From Nomia melanderi (Eukaryota; Arthropoda; Insecta; Hymenoptera; Halictidae), in contig NC_134999.1 of NCBI RefSeq assembly GCF_051020985.1, positions 13,769,660 to 13,833,659 of the forward strand: DNA of 64,000 bases. Direction: 5' to 3'. This document shows, one piece after another, positions 46,115 to 57,063 of the stretch; position 1 is the stretch's first letter; each line of letters starts with the position of its first letter. The translations under genes were made by a program, and so were the position numbers. The notes under the pieces were generated by a model. The model had not been told where the DNA came from. It did not search any database and saw only the letters and a program-made list of their open reading frames with translations.

Positions 46115-46259
46115 GAAATCTTCACAAGTCTCACGCGTCGGCGTATTTCAAATATTAAGCTGTTCCTTTATTGCTTCAGTTTAGTTTTAAGTTTGAAAGT
46201 AATAAAGGAACAGTTCAATTTTTTTAAATATATTGATGTGTGAGGCTTGTGAAGATTTC
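46115..46259. repeat. 145-bp imperfect hairpin
   Basis: Outer arms GAAATCTTCACAAGTCTCAC and GTGAGGCTTGTGAAGATTTC pair at 19 of 20 positions. Inner arms GCTGTTCCTTTATT and AATAAAGGAACAGT also pair. The centre is short. It is single-copy in the window. It could be a small foldback element or a transcribed hairpin such as a microRNA-like precursor, but the total length favours the former. Confidence 0.75.
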
Positions 46260-48040
46260 GAATTCGATTTTGATCAATACGATTGAGTTTAATGGAAGCT
46301 GTTCGTTGGGCGTAGATCAAAGTGAAGAACCATTTTGCTATTATTATAACGAACGAAAACGTTTCTCGTGTTTTTGTAGATTACTGATGGAACATTGATT
46401 AGGTGAATTTAGTTTTGAAGAAATGAGGTGAGGAATTTTGTAATATTCTTCGATTGCGTGTATTTTGGTAGATACTGGTTTAAGTGATTTACTATGAAGT
46501 TAGTAATTTTATGCAACATTTTCGTTGGGCGACGATTATTTTTAAATACAAGCTTTGCAAAGAAGTAGACCCTTAATATAAATAATTAGAATTATCATTT
46601 TTTAATATTTCTGAAATATTTGTTCAATAATGGATAGCCGTTATTAGTCGCGAATTATTGCGGACAAGTTTTTCCGAGCCACAATTAACCATCCAACGGT
46701 GATCCGCTGAAAATAAAACGCTACGCTTTCAACCCCCATGCCATAAATATCGCTCGAAAATTTAATTCATCGCAATACGGGTGCCACGCTCCGCACGAAT
46801 GCCAATATGAAACGATATCGCAAGCAAAACACACAAAACACTCGAAAATTGAAGATCGATAAAGTTGCGGGCGTACGACACCCCAAACTGCCAGAGCACG
46901 CGAGCACGATAAACCTTATCCACGAAGCATTACAATACGAAGGGGTTAATTAGATAAATTTTACTAAAATATGGATTTTATCTTTACGATGACGATACAA
47001 GAATCAAGATTATAATATTACTATTATTCTTAAATCTACTTATAAAGTAAAATATTTGCACTTCGAAGTGTATAATGATAACGACATACACGTACGCGTG
47101 TCTCCGATAAAAAGGCGAACAATCGTACTGTCGCTAGTAATAAATTGTTTTAAATTAACAAACGCTGATAAATTAACGTGCACTATTTGAAAGTTCAAGA
47201 ATCGTCGTTTCAGATAAAAAGCAACTGTCACTAATAACAAATTTCTTTGAAATTAATAAACGTTGACAAACTAATTTGCACCGTTTGAGTGTTCGAGAAT
47301 TAACGTTTCATTGTAAATCTCGTGAAAATAACTCGTGAAAGTGTACGATTTTATGAAAGTAATTCAATTTCACGATTATAGGTTCTAATAATAATTGTTC
47401 ATTGAACAAACGATATAAATGGGAAACCCAATTTTTATATGAAGCAGATTATCTAGGGCTAACCTATAAAACTTTGTGTTCTCGTGTACATGAACAAGTT
47501 TCATGGGAACAAGTTATGAAGTTAGAGTAAGTACGCAGTAATTTCATTGCAGTGTCCTCGTTGAACACTCGCAAATACTTAACCCGCGATGCTATTCTGG
47601 TAATGTATGCATGCAGTTGTTCCGGCCTTGGACGGAATGAATTACAGACATCTACGAAGAAAGTTTATGATCTGAAGCATCTGTTCGTGAGATTCCGACA
47701 CTTTCCCGTGCAAACACCGCCTTCTTCACAAAAACAGTGACTACCCGGATTTATGAATCTGGTGATCCTAGAAGGGCTCAGGTTTTAGCCGTTTACCACC
47801 CTGAGGGCCTCCTAAGAGCATAGTGGTGTACGCCTTCAAGAAATATGACTGAGAAGGTTATACAATCTGATAAAGACCGACAAGAATGGAAATATTACGT
47901 TTTGATAACCTTCGAACTATCATGGAGGAAGTAGCTACGTTCGAATGATTCAAATAAACGGTATTAAATTCACCCCGTAGAAACGGAAAACTGATTGATG
48001 CTTGTACCAAGGATATCGTATTCCAATTTACTCAAAATTA
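46260..48040. other. Unique sequence with a GC-richer segment
   Basis: Segment 46640-46930 is GC-richer and ends with TACAATACGAAGGGG plus TTAA (46946-46949), which looks like a lone right terminus of the CCCCTTGCC family. The remainder is AT-rich with no recognisable gene. Confidence 0.45.
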
Positions 48041-48205
48041 TTAACCTTTAACTACCCGCGCTGGTGTAAAAAGAATAATAATATAAAATCAATTTCATCA
48101 GTTTCTCTTTGTTTATTATCTATTATTTTATTAATTTCTGGTTATATTCCTAATAAATAGCATAATTCATCAAGAAAATTCAGGGCGCGGACAAATAAAG
48201 GTTAG
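48041..48205 (+). mobile_element. TTAA MITE with CCTTTAACTACCCGCG ends
   Basis: TTAA (48041-48044) plus CCTTTAACTACCCGCGCTGG, and on the right CAGGGCGCGGACAAATAAAGG plus TTAG (48202-48205), an imperfect inverted match. At 165 bp it is the shortest element here. Only copy in the window. Confidence 0.65.
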
Positions 48206-48215
48206 TCACATCAAC

Positions 48216-48408
48216 TTAATACTAGAACTACCGAGCAGTTAATACAATTAATATGTAACCTCTATAAAAATTGTAACATTATTTTCAGTTTCTTTAGGTA
48301 TTCGTTTTGGTATTCGAGTGAAACTATTTGTTTTCAAGACCGTTTTGAATATTATATGCATCGAAGATATCGATAACTGCGAAATAAAAAAGATAATTCT
48401 GGTGTTGA
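48216..48408 (-). mobile_element. TTAA MITE, CACTAGAACTACCGAG family
   Basis: TTAA (48216-48219) plus TACTAGAACTACCGAGCAG, and on the right GATAATTCTGGTG plus TTGA (48405-48408). The core matches 1076-1299 in the same orientation (TTCAGTTTCTTTAGG, GAGTGAAACTATTTG). It starts 10 bp after the previous element. Confidence 0.75.
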
Positions 48409-48875
48409 AGATATTAGGTGAATTTATGTAATAAAAAAGAGACATAAAATTATAATTATACATAAACAAATGACATATAAAGATACCAATTACTAAAGCT
48501 ATTGTAACTTGAAAGATAGCCTCCGCTTAGAATTTTACATTTCATATACCTACCTGTCATCTGCTATAAAATATTCATAAACTATTTATTATATAATACT
48601 TCGATTATATCCTTATCTATAAAAAACTCTGACTATTGCCATAAAATCCTACGCGACATTACGATTTATTTCCTTTCACATATTCATGCTCACATTTAAT
48701 TCTATCGACACCTAGTGGACGCAACTATTCTAAAGAAAACTGAAATATTAAACGTCCAATGAAATCTCTGTACAAAAACAAGAAAATTATTTCGGTACGG
48801 TATATTTGTGAAATAAATTACAAAATCAGCACGAAGTACAAGTGCGGATGAGATTCGTCATTTCCACTCAACGGC
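48409..48875. other. AT-rich stretch, nothing recognised
   Basis: Unique AT-rich sequence between two MITEs. No open frame of note. Confidence 0.55.
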
Positions 48876-49118
48876 TCAACACGTTTGCTACCAGCGTCAC
48901 ATATTTGTGACGGCCGTAATCCTATATTTTACATAAGGAAAATGAAATCAATTTTATAGATATTGTTACTAGAAATTATAAACTACGACATTATATTCAG
49001 GAACACGATGACTCGTTTCAGTTTCATTTTTCTAATACGTTGTTTAGAAGATCTGTTGGATCGAAGAAAACATAATTGAGGAGACCGTCACCGAAATAAG
49101 TGGTAGCGATCGTGTTAA
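48876..49118 (+). mobile_element. TTAA MITE with CACGTTTGCTACCA ends
   Basis: TCAA (48876-48879) plus CACGTTTGCTACCAGCGTCA, and on the right AAGTGGTAGCGATCGTG plus TTAA (49115-49118). The left subterminal palindrome GTCACATATTTGTGAC (48896-48911) lies 16 bp inside. Only copy in the window. Confidence 0.8.
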
Positions 49119-49952
49119 TCTTCCGATACTGTTTCCTAACAAACTAATTACCAATTACTATTCAAAATCTGCACAACGTTCAACTGTTTCCCCAAATCCA
49201 TTCTTCGCGTTCTCAAACAAACGTCCGTCAATTCATGAATGCACCTGCAGCGGCTTCTGGAGAACCACGAAGTTCCCGCGAAGTTTTCAAACCGATGATC
49301 TCGTTCCGTCGCCTGCGGCGGAAGTGGACATTTCCATAAGAAATGGCGGAAATACGAGGGCATTTTTACAAGGCATCAACGTGGGAATGAAATACTTATT
49401 CCCCGGAGGGGAATAAAATCGTAGTCCACAAAGAGGGCTCATTCTCGCATCGTAGAAACGGGCCTGTTCCGTGTAGTCTGTACATTCTCAAATATTTAAA
49501 GTTATCGTCGAACTTCCCCGGAAGCACACGTTCCGCTGGAAGTGCCGGGGAAAGTAGTCGAGAAGACGTCCCACGACGATGCAAGAAACTCTGAGCTGTG
49601 CGTAACGTGTTCGTTCAATACAACCGTTCCACCGTCGAATCCAAAGGTAACGCCGCGAACTTCCCCATGCAACTTCCACGGAGAATTCCGATCCCTCTCT
49701 TACCAGGCCGGCTCCAATTGATGGAGCGTGCCCTAGTTGTGCTTCCCCGGATCTATTTTCTTGCTACGACTCGGGGATTATCCGCAAGTTAGAACCGGGA
49801 ACGATTTTATTTGCTACTAGCGCTGTCGGCGATATAGGGCTTTCTTAGAGGAATGAGTCAACCGTTATTATTCCCCTGTTTTCGTCGTAAAGGGGAAATT
49901 GTAAAAGTGATCATTCATTTTGACAAATAAACGCATTCTTCGTATGGATGAA
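49119..49952. other. GC-rich island, no gene recognised
   Basis: Segment 49170-49800 is GC-richer, with overlapping frames (minus 49148-49363, 49396-49584 and 49488-49679; plus 49598-49792). None is recognisable. Candidate regulatory region. Confidence 0.4.
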
Positions 49953-50262
49953 TTAACACTAACCGTACCGGGATTTGAAATTCTAGGCTTTTTTCCGTAT
50001 GTGTAACATTAACCGTTTGTGTCGCACGAGTTTTTACAGAAACCCGGTCGAAAGATGCCAAACGGCACGATCGCGCTTCTTTCGTTTCAATTTATAAACT
50101 AAATGATGCTTTTCTATTTTTACAAAAACCAATTTTAAACAGTGCGATTTTCCTTTTGCTTCTGTTTTCACTACAAAACATTTATCATCTAACTTGTTTA
50201 TCTTTATTTTACAATTATTTGACTGGTTATGGCAGGAAAAGTGCCGGTATGGTTGCCATTAA
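49953..50262 (-). mobile_element. TTAA MITE, CACTAACTATACCGG family, enlarged
   Basis: TTAA (49953-49956) plus CACTAACCGTACCGGGATTT, and on the right AAAAGTGCCGGTATGGTTGC plus TTAA (50259-50262). It is the inverted relative of 27342-27582 but about 70 bp longer. The extra part starts at an internal TTAA (50009) with CCGTTTGTGTCGCACGAG, suggesting a nested second element. Confidence 0.75.
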
Positions 50263-50497
50263 TATTGCATATAATGTTTCACTTTCAAAAATGTATTGAA
50301 GCTCTTAAATTCACTAGTTTAGTTATTTACATAAATAAATATCCACAAAATAATACAATTCTTTTGTGTGTTACATTACTTCCCTTTTTTTATTTACTAT
50401 AGCGTTACTATTATGTACTAGTTGAAGTTGTTTCAGGCAACGTTTACGGGTAATAGAAGAGGATCTACCCAGGCGTCCAAACTAACTGTTACAAGTG
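50263..50497 (-). repeat. Two-copy dispersed repeat, copy 2 (inverted)
   Basis: The reverse complement of 40765-40998 at high identity (TTCAACTAGTRYRTAATRGT, AAAGAATTGTATTATTYTGT). It begins right after the TTAA at 50259-50262 and ends at CAAGTG (50497). Confidence 0.85.
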
Positions 50498-50929
50498 GCA
50501 TATGAAATCGTGTGGAATTCAACGTGTTAATGCAAAGGATATAGCTACAAAATGCTACGTGTAACATGTTAAATGCTATACATTAAACTGTTATTATAAT
50601 AGAAAGTAAGCATTATTTTTTTTAAACACTCTGACCGAGAACCTTTGAGCACGCTGAATTATTTATTTCTAGAAAGATATGTATAAAGAATGGTGTTGAT
50701 GCTTTTACAATATCCTGCTGTGCAATATCTTCTATATGTCATAATAACAAAAAGTTCTTAAAGCCTTTATTCTGTGAGAAAAGTTCCAAAAACGATCTGG
50801 CCGGGAACTGTTGAACGCCACTGTATATTGCAATTCATTTTAATGCACATCACATAAACTTTATTTATATGTTTCTGGTATTTCACGAGCAGTCAACGAA
50901 AATATTTTATCCGGGCGTTAATATGTTCG
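50498..50929. other. AT-rich stretch with a MITE terminal trace
   Basis: GGAATTCAACGTG plus TTAA near 50515-50531 looks like a lone right end of the CACGTTGAATGCC family. Otherwise unique sequence. Confidence 0.45.
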
Positions 50930-51232
50930 ATTATTCCAGAATAATGTCGCGTACGTGTACATTTAATTACAGCTTCAGATAGAAGTTTCTTTCTTATGGT
51001 TTTTATCGTGTGCGGGTTTAAAGCGAGGGCTTTATTTGCTACTAACATTGTCGATGCAGGATTTCCTTGCTACAATGCGGCAAACTGCATTGTCCTTCTG
51101 CTTTCATTGTAAAAGAAACACTGTGAAAATTATAATTACTCAGGTATTCCAGGATAATGGCAACGTGTGTGTAAATTTAATCACATGTTGAAATTAAATT
51201 TCCTTTCTTATGATTTTTATGATTATTTTCAT
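50930..51232. repeat. Direct duplication, period about 213 bp
   Basis: Unit 1 (about 50930-51013) and unit 2 (about 51143-51232) share TATTCCAGAATAATG/TATTCCAGGATAATG, CGTGT, AATTTAATYACA and TTTCTTATGATTTTTAT. The 130 bp between them contains TTTATTTGCTACTAACATTG, which also resembles 49807-49830. Confidence 0.65.
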
Positions 51233-54200
51233 GCTTCTTTGTTTTGGAACTTGTATGTACTTTTAAATGAATGTTCATTAAAATCTGTAAGATAGTGAAT
51301 AGTTAAGAAAGTAATGGCAATGATGGGTTGTGACGTTTTTTCCGTTTCGTCGAATATATTACTGAAATTTGGAAGATTTATGTGAGTCAGAATTTGGCGT
51401 TCAACACGTTGGAGGAGGCACCTTAAAATACAATTAATATGCAATTTTTGTATACCGCATATTCCACGTCGTATCTTGCTCTTCAGTCGTCAATATCGAT
51501 TGACGTATCGTAAACCCGCGCCATCGTATGAACCGTCACCCGTCACTCTCGAGTCGCCAACCTTTGGACCCGGTGCCAGGTAAAATAACAACTTCATCTC
51601 CTCTGAGACAGTGGAAAAGCATTTCCCAAACCCCTGAAATTTAAATTTCGGGCCATTTCAAGGAAATGACAGAAAACAGCGACTGATCGAGAGAAAATAT
51701 ATCCGAATTCAATCTGTATTTTTACATTTGAAAGGAGATTTCATGCGTGTTTGCATTTGCATGTACGATTGCATGTTTCACTGCGTGAGATACAATAAAA
51801 TGCATATTAGAATCGAAATTTGTTGAACTGTTATGTTTTCTCGAACACCTTGAAACGTTTTATGAAGAAAGCACACTTAATGTTGCAGAATTTGTAAAAA
51901 AGTGGAAATTGAATAATGGAAACTATTTATTTATAGAATATATAAGTTGTCTCAAAATTATTAATATAACCGGTAAAACAGATGAATCTAACTAAAAGAA
52001 ATGTTTAAAAATGGTACTTTTTGACATAACATTTTTATCTTCTTGTTTTAAATGTTAACTATATTCATTGTACTATAGAACAGTTATTTGTTTCGATGTC
52101 ATAAGACAAGGTTAATGCATGTTCTCCTGAGAACAAAGTCTCCAAGGAAGTCTTGTGGCCCCGTGAAAATGGCGTCCTTCGCCAGCATTGATAACGCTCG
52201 CGTGTAAAGTAGCTTGCAGATGTTGGAATTGCATCGAGGGATACTTGAGATAAAAACACTTTCCCTTCTCGATTTTCTCAGGGAAAGACAACGATCCTAC
52301 TCGACCGAGTGTCGAGATCGATGTGTAGTGGATAGATTTCGAAAAGGACATGAGAGAACTTGAGATGGAGCGTCCGGACGGATAAAACAAACGCCTATCT
52401 CGTTTACGAATAAAGAGGTAACGTCGAGTGACATCTATTTATCTACAAACGTGCACAAGAAACAACTTCTTGCATAATTTGAATAAAGATTTTCTTCTAT
52501 ATTCGCAACTTATTCGTATAATTTACATATTATTTGATGAATTTTTGTTTAGAGTCAATCCTATTTTGTTGATACCATTGATTATGAGAAAACTATACAG
52601 CTTTAACTGTTTGACATTAAAATTCTCACATCTGATTGATAGTTGTTATTATTTTGAAATAATTTAAATGTTAAGTATGATTTCGAAATTACTTTGAAAA
52701 TGAATATTTTCGTTTGTATAATAGAATGGATTCTTAGTGATGTGAAATATGAATATAAATTGAATCTTAAAGGAATAAAATTCATTAAGTGACTTAGAAT
52801 TTGAGGCAGAAGAACGGATTAAGTATTTACATGAAGCAAAGGGTATATTCTGGTAGACATTAGCATTATACTGCAAATACGTGGCTAATTAGTGCTTGCT
52901 AACCATTAAGACCCATTCGAAACCGATTAGCATTCCCTAGTGCATAGATCCATCTCGATGTACAATTATAAACGTTACATGCAAATATCCTATGAATGTA
53001 ATCGATGATAAGTGTAACATAAGAATAAATAGTTTATTTCTTTAATGTCTACTTAATAATTGAAGTTGAATAAATATCAGATTATACATTTGTGTCCAAT
53101 ATTATACAAAGTACTAGTATCTTCAGATAAATTATAATTCGCACAATCTGTAAAATTAGAAATCCAATCGTTAGAATCGAAGAAAGTATCAATCGTATAT
53201 TTAAATAAAAATGTACATGGAAGATCGACAAATGTTAGTCACGTATATTTTTTATTAGTTGAAACTCATGTCGGGATAGTAAAAGCAATCCTTAAAACGG
53301 GACACGTGTTTTCCAGAATAAAACAGAAACTATTAATGCCAGATGAAAAACATGTAAATACAAAATGTGAAACACGATTCAATTTAAAAGAAGTCCTTTT
53401 TCAACGAAACTGTTTTCGAACGCACACAGAGAACGTGGTGTATGACGAACAAGAATATTCTGTATTTCTGATCACGCCTGAGTTGCATTTATATGCGACG
53501 CGCATAAAATACAGAATAATACTTTTTCCCGTAAATTATTTCTACACATTGTGTGAAAACGTGATTCACCTTTATGCTGAGAGCAATTGAATAACCGATA
53601 TGACCACACGGACAGCGTTCCGCGTTAACCGTTTGTTTTTTCGCGCAGGTTCTACGCATTTTTGCATTCGACACGATTGTGCCCTTTATTCTCTGTTTTT
53701 GGAGCATGCGATTTACAACTGAATGAAGATATCGAACAACCGGGGTTTGATATTCTTCTCTTTCGTTTTCTGAATTCTATCAAATTTGTTCTTAATCTTG
53801 GTAACAGAGACCTTAACGCATCGCGTACCGGAAACAAGAGATCCCGTTTTTATTTAAAGCAGCTATTGTAACTTCGCCAACTACCACACCATTAAAAAAA
53901 ATATTAAATTATATTAGAACTGATTACTTGTTCAATACTTATGAAAGAACAATAAGATATTTGAATATTTTGCTTATAGTGATATACCACGAATTTATGA
54001 GTTGATCTCATTGAAAAATCGGCCAGTTTTCCATAAATTAACCGGAACGCAATGTATTTGTGACAATTAGCAGGTGCGAATTTAAAAAATTCACTTTGAA
54101 TATAAAATTGTGATTAATATTGTTCCGAATTTAGGTTCCTATATTTATAACATATAACGTGCACCTTCTTACTGCATCGACATGATTTTCAACCAAAATG

Positions 54201-55800
54201 GCGTTCCTATGATCGGTTGAAATTGCAATTGTAATCATTTATTAAAAAAACTGCAATCATTTATCAGAATTTATAATTGACAATTTCACTAGGCAAAGTA
54301 TTTTCAATTACATTATTTACTAAACATTATGACACATCAATAACAACACAATATTATGTGTTTATAACTGATAACACGATAATTTGAAATAATTTCAATA
54401 AGAGTATAATAACTTCCTTAAGATGGCAACGGTGCAGATGTTACATCGTTTTCACGACACAGCGTAGACCTGCGGCTGAACTTTCCCATACAGCGGTAGA
54501 ACACTGGCGGCCATATCCATTTTAACGCAAGGAAAAGGTCGATTTTTATAGCCACACATTCTTCGAAGTGTGTCGTGGTTACGACGACCTTCCATCCCGT
54601 GTTCTCAAAAAATCGTGAAAAAATACATTTAACCATTATATGTAAACTGCATACTTCAGTGCAATTTATTGTTATACTTTTTATTTCATATACTAATCGT
54701 TTAACTTACAATTTCACCCTAGCAGATATAAATTTTCAAATATAAATCTGCGATCAATTTATTCTTTGAAGTTTTAATCTTCTATACGTTTGAAAATCAA
54801 AACATATTTTCATTTTATTAGCCATTATATAATACTAAATGAATTGTAACGCTAAATTCATAGAATTTGAAGTCTACGTTTCAAAAATCCCGCATTATAA
54901 ATTCCTAGAACGCATTTACGAACTATAAAATGATTTTTCTGCATATATAAGAGTTGATATTTTGTGATTTACACTCGTCCGAAAAATGATGTGTATTTCA
55001 ATAATAAAGAATATATGATAATATTATTATAAACTACTACGTTGTCACTAAAATACATTTAAGAAACAACACTTATTAGAATTCCTAATAAATAAATAGT
55101 CACATAAACTGTTATATAACCTTCATCTACGATTAACATTGGATTAGAAGAACAAATACCACTGGGTCATCTGAAACTACTTTCTCTCCTTCGTTCTATA
55201 ATATAACACAAGTGTATTTAATTATTTAGCATTCGATAAATACGTCGACGAACGTTTCATTTCGAATTCACACGTCACAGTGTCGTTTAGTCTTTCATGG
55301 CTAAGATCGGTTTAAAAGCACCATTAACATACACGTTTCACGTTAGTTCCGTTTTCAGTATATTCTTTGAAAAGTGATTCGCGGCCAATTAAAACCCGGC
55401 GGGAAAGTATTCTCCTCTCTTTTCTTGTTTGCCTAATGTCATTGACGCTTCCCATCTCCGCTCGCGTAGAACAAGATGTCTTTTAAATAATTTTTCGAGT
55501 CCCCTTCAGCGTAGCCTTAAAAGTTCGAACGCCGTCGCGTGTCGCCTGTCATATGGCTTTCTGAAAGGAACTTGCTTCGTTAGAGCATGCTTGGCAAAAT
55601 GAAAGAGTCTTTTCGAGCCGCAAACCGCTTTGAAAAGAAAAGATAGCTGCACGCGAAAGACTGTATTTAACTTGAGGGTGGGGAGCTAGACAAAGGAAAG
55701 GGGCGTGGTTTCGAAAAGGTAATACGAATGATATTTTCGTTTACACCGTTTATGCGATACTTTAATATCGCTCGCATGCCTTTTGGAACCTTCAAGGTGG
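51233..55800. other. Long unique stretch with small GC islands
   Basis: AT-rich with GC-richer patches at 51470-51600, 52130-52400, 53590-53700, 54420-54620 and 55380-55720. Frames of 60-94 codons (for example plus 53306-53590) have no recognisable domain. No complete terminal-repeat element was found. Confidence 0.45.
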
Positions 55801-55835
55801 TTAACCCCTTGCAGTATGATGTCTTTTAGAACGGT
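55801..55835 (+). mobile_element. Left terminus of a CCCCTTGCC MITE
   Basis: TTAA (55801-55804) plus CCCCTTGCAGTATGATGTC is recognisable, but the core and right end are not. Confidence 0.45.
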
Positions 55836-55912
55836 GCTCGACGGAAGTATTAGTTATAAAGTTCTATACGTCTTCTATATATCTTTTATTTCCATTTCTT
55901 GTTTAACACGTT

Positions 55913-56149
55913 GACTGTCACGGTGGTCAACGATGACCGGAGCTTCCAAATTGCTAAAGAACAATTACAATGAAAAACTTGATTTTAAATGAAAATATTT
56001 AGTAACATAAGTAGCTAGATCATAGCGTAATACGACTACTGTGATACTAAACCATTAATAATTGTTTTCAATATCATTTGCTTTTGTTATTAAAGAATAA
56101 GTATTATTAATCAAAACACTAGAAATTCTCGTGGCAGTCAACGTGTTAA
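55913..56149 (+). mobile_element. TTAA MITE, CACGTTGACNGYCACG family
   Basis: TTAA (55913-55916) plus CACGTTGACTGTCACGGTGG, and on the right CTCGTGGCAGTCAACGTG plus TTAA (56146-56149). The termini match over about 20 bp. GGTCAACGATGACC at 55925-55938 is the subterminal palindrome. Core relative: 12359-12564. Confidence 0.85.
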
Positions 56150-56819
56150 TTATCATTTGTCTAGAGAAGGTTATGCATATAGTGTCTCCCAAATTGGAAA
56201 ATGTTATAAGTTTCAGTGCAAAAATTATAGTGCATTATAGTAGAAAAAAGAGTAAAACTTTACTTAATTTTACCTGTTCTAAGTTCAATCATTTTTTATT
56301 TTAGATATATTTTATTAAATTTCAAGTGGACTTACATCAGAAAAGTGGCGGAATGCAAAAATTGCGCGAATAAACTTTATCGTGAAGATACTATAATAAA
56401 AAATGCAAACATTTATCAAAGAAGATGGAACTGCCCATATGTTAGAGCATCGAGTCGAAAGCTTTTTCTTTCGTTTAAAGGGTGTGCGTTTACCACAAAC
56501 GCGCTGGAGCGAAAAGGTTAATTTATGACACCCTCAAGTATCTACCGCATTCTCCACCTGAATCTCGCGGCGAAAAAACTCTGGACGATTCTCAAGAAGT
56601 GCTCCGAGGCACATTCGAAGTTACACATTGCCTTGCAATTACTTTCTAGATTGGAACTGTTCATACATTGTTGATATAATCGTTTATTATAACTAGTAAA
56701 CGACTCACAGGTAGTTTCTTGGACTTGTATTTGAACTTCAGGAGATTCTTGAAATTTATACACTAATAATACAGTTCTGTCTGTTTCTTGGAATCGATTC
56801 GACATGTGCATGTAAAATT
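56150..56819. other. Unique sequence, no gene recognised
   Basis: A 122-codon minus-strand frame (56542-56910) has five cysteines in its C-terminal half, but its N-terminal part runs through the neighbouring MITE. No domain, signal peptide or splice context is evident. Confidence 0.4.
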
Positions 56820-57063
56820 TTAACACATTGAATGCCCTGGGGGTCACCGGTGACCTCCAACCAAATTGAATTATCATAGTTCGCTCAATTAAATGATGAT
56901 TTAAAATCATTTCTATATTATAAATAATGCTACTTAATGCGATGACATCCAGCTATATGAACGTGCGACAACAATAATGCAATTCAATCAAGTGACTTAA
57001 TATTACACTTTTTCCATTTTGTCTATTTTACTTTTTGAAGTCGCGCGGCATTTAACGTGTTAA
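56820..57063 (+). mobile_element. TTAA MITE, CACGTTGAATGCC family, complete copy
   Basis: TTAA (56820-56823) plus CACATTGAATGCCCTGGG and the palindrome GGTCACCGGTGACC (56842-56855). The right end is GCGGCATTTAACGTG plus TTAA (57060-57063). The core matches 6783 and 26112. Confidence 0.85.

Noticed and set aside
53306..53590. 94-codon frame that reads rather like protein, preceded by an acceptor-like TTTTCCAG
   Set aside because: No recognisable domain, no paired splice donor and no neighbouring exon; kept only as a weak possibility.
56542..56910. 122-codon minus-strand frame with five cysteines (possible small secreted protein)
   Set aside because: Its N-terminal part runs through a MITE, there is no signal peptide or clear splice acceptor, and one frame of this length is expected by chance across six frames.
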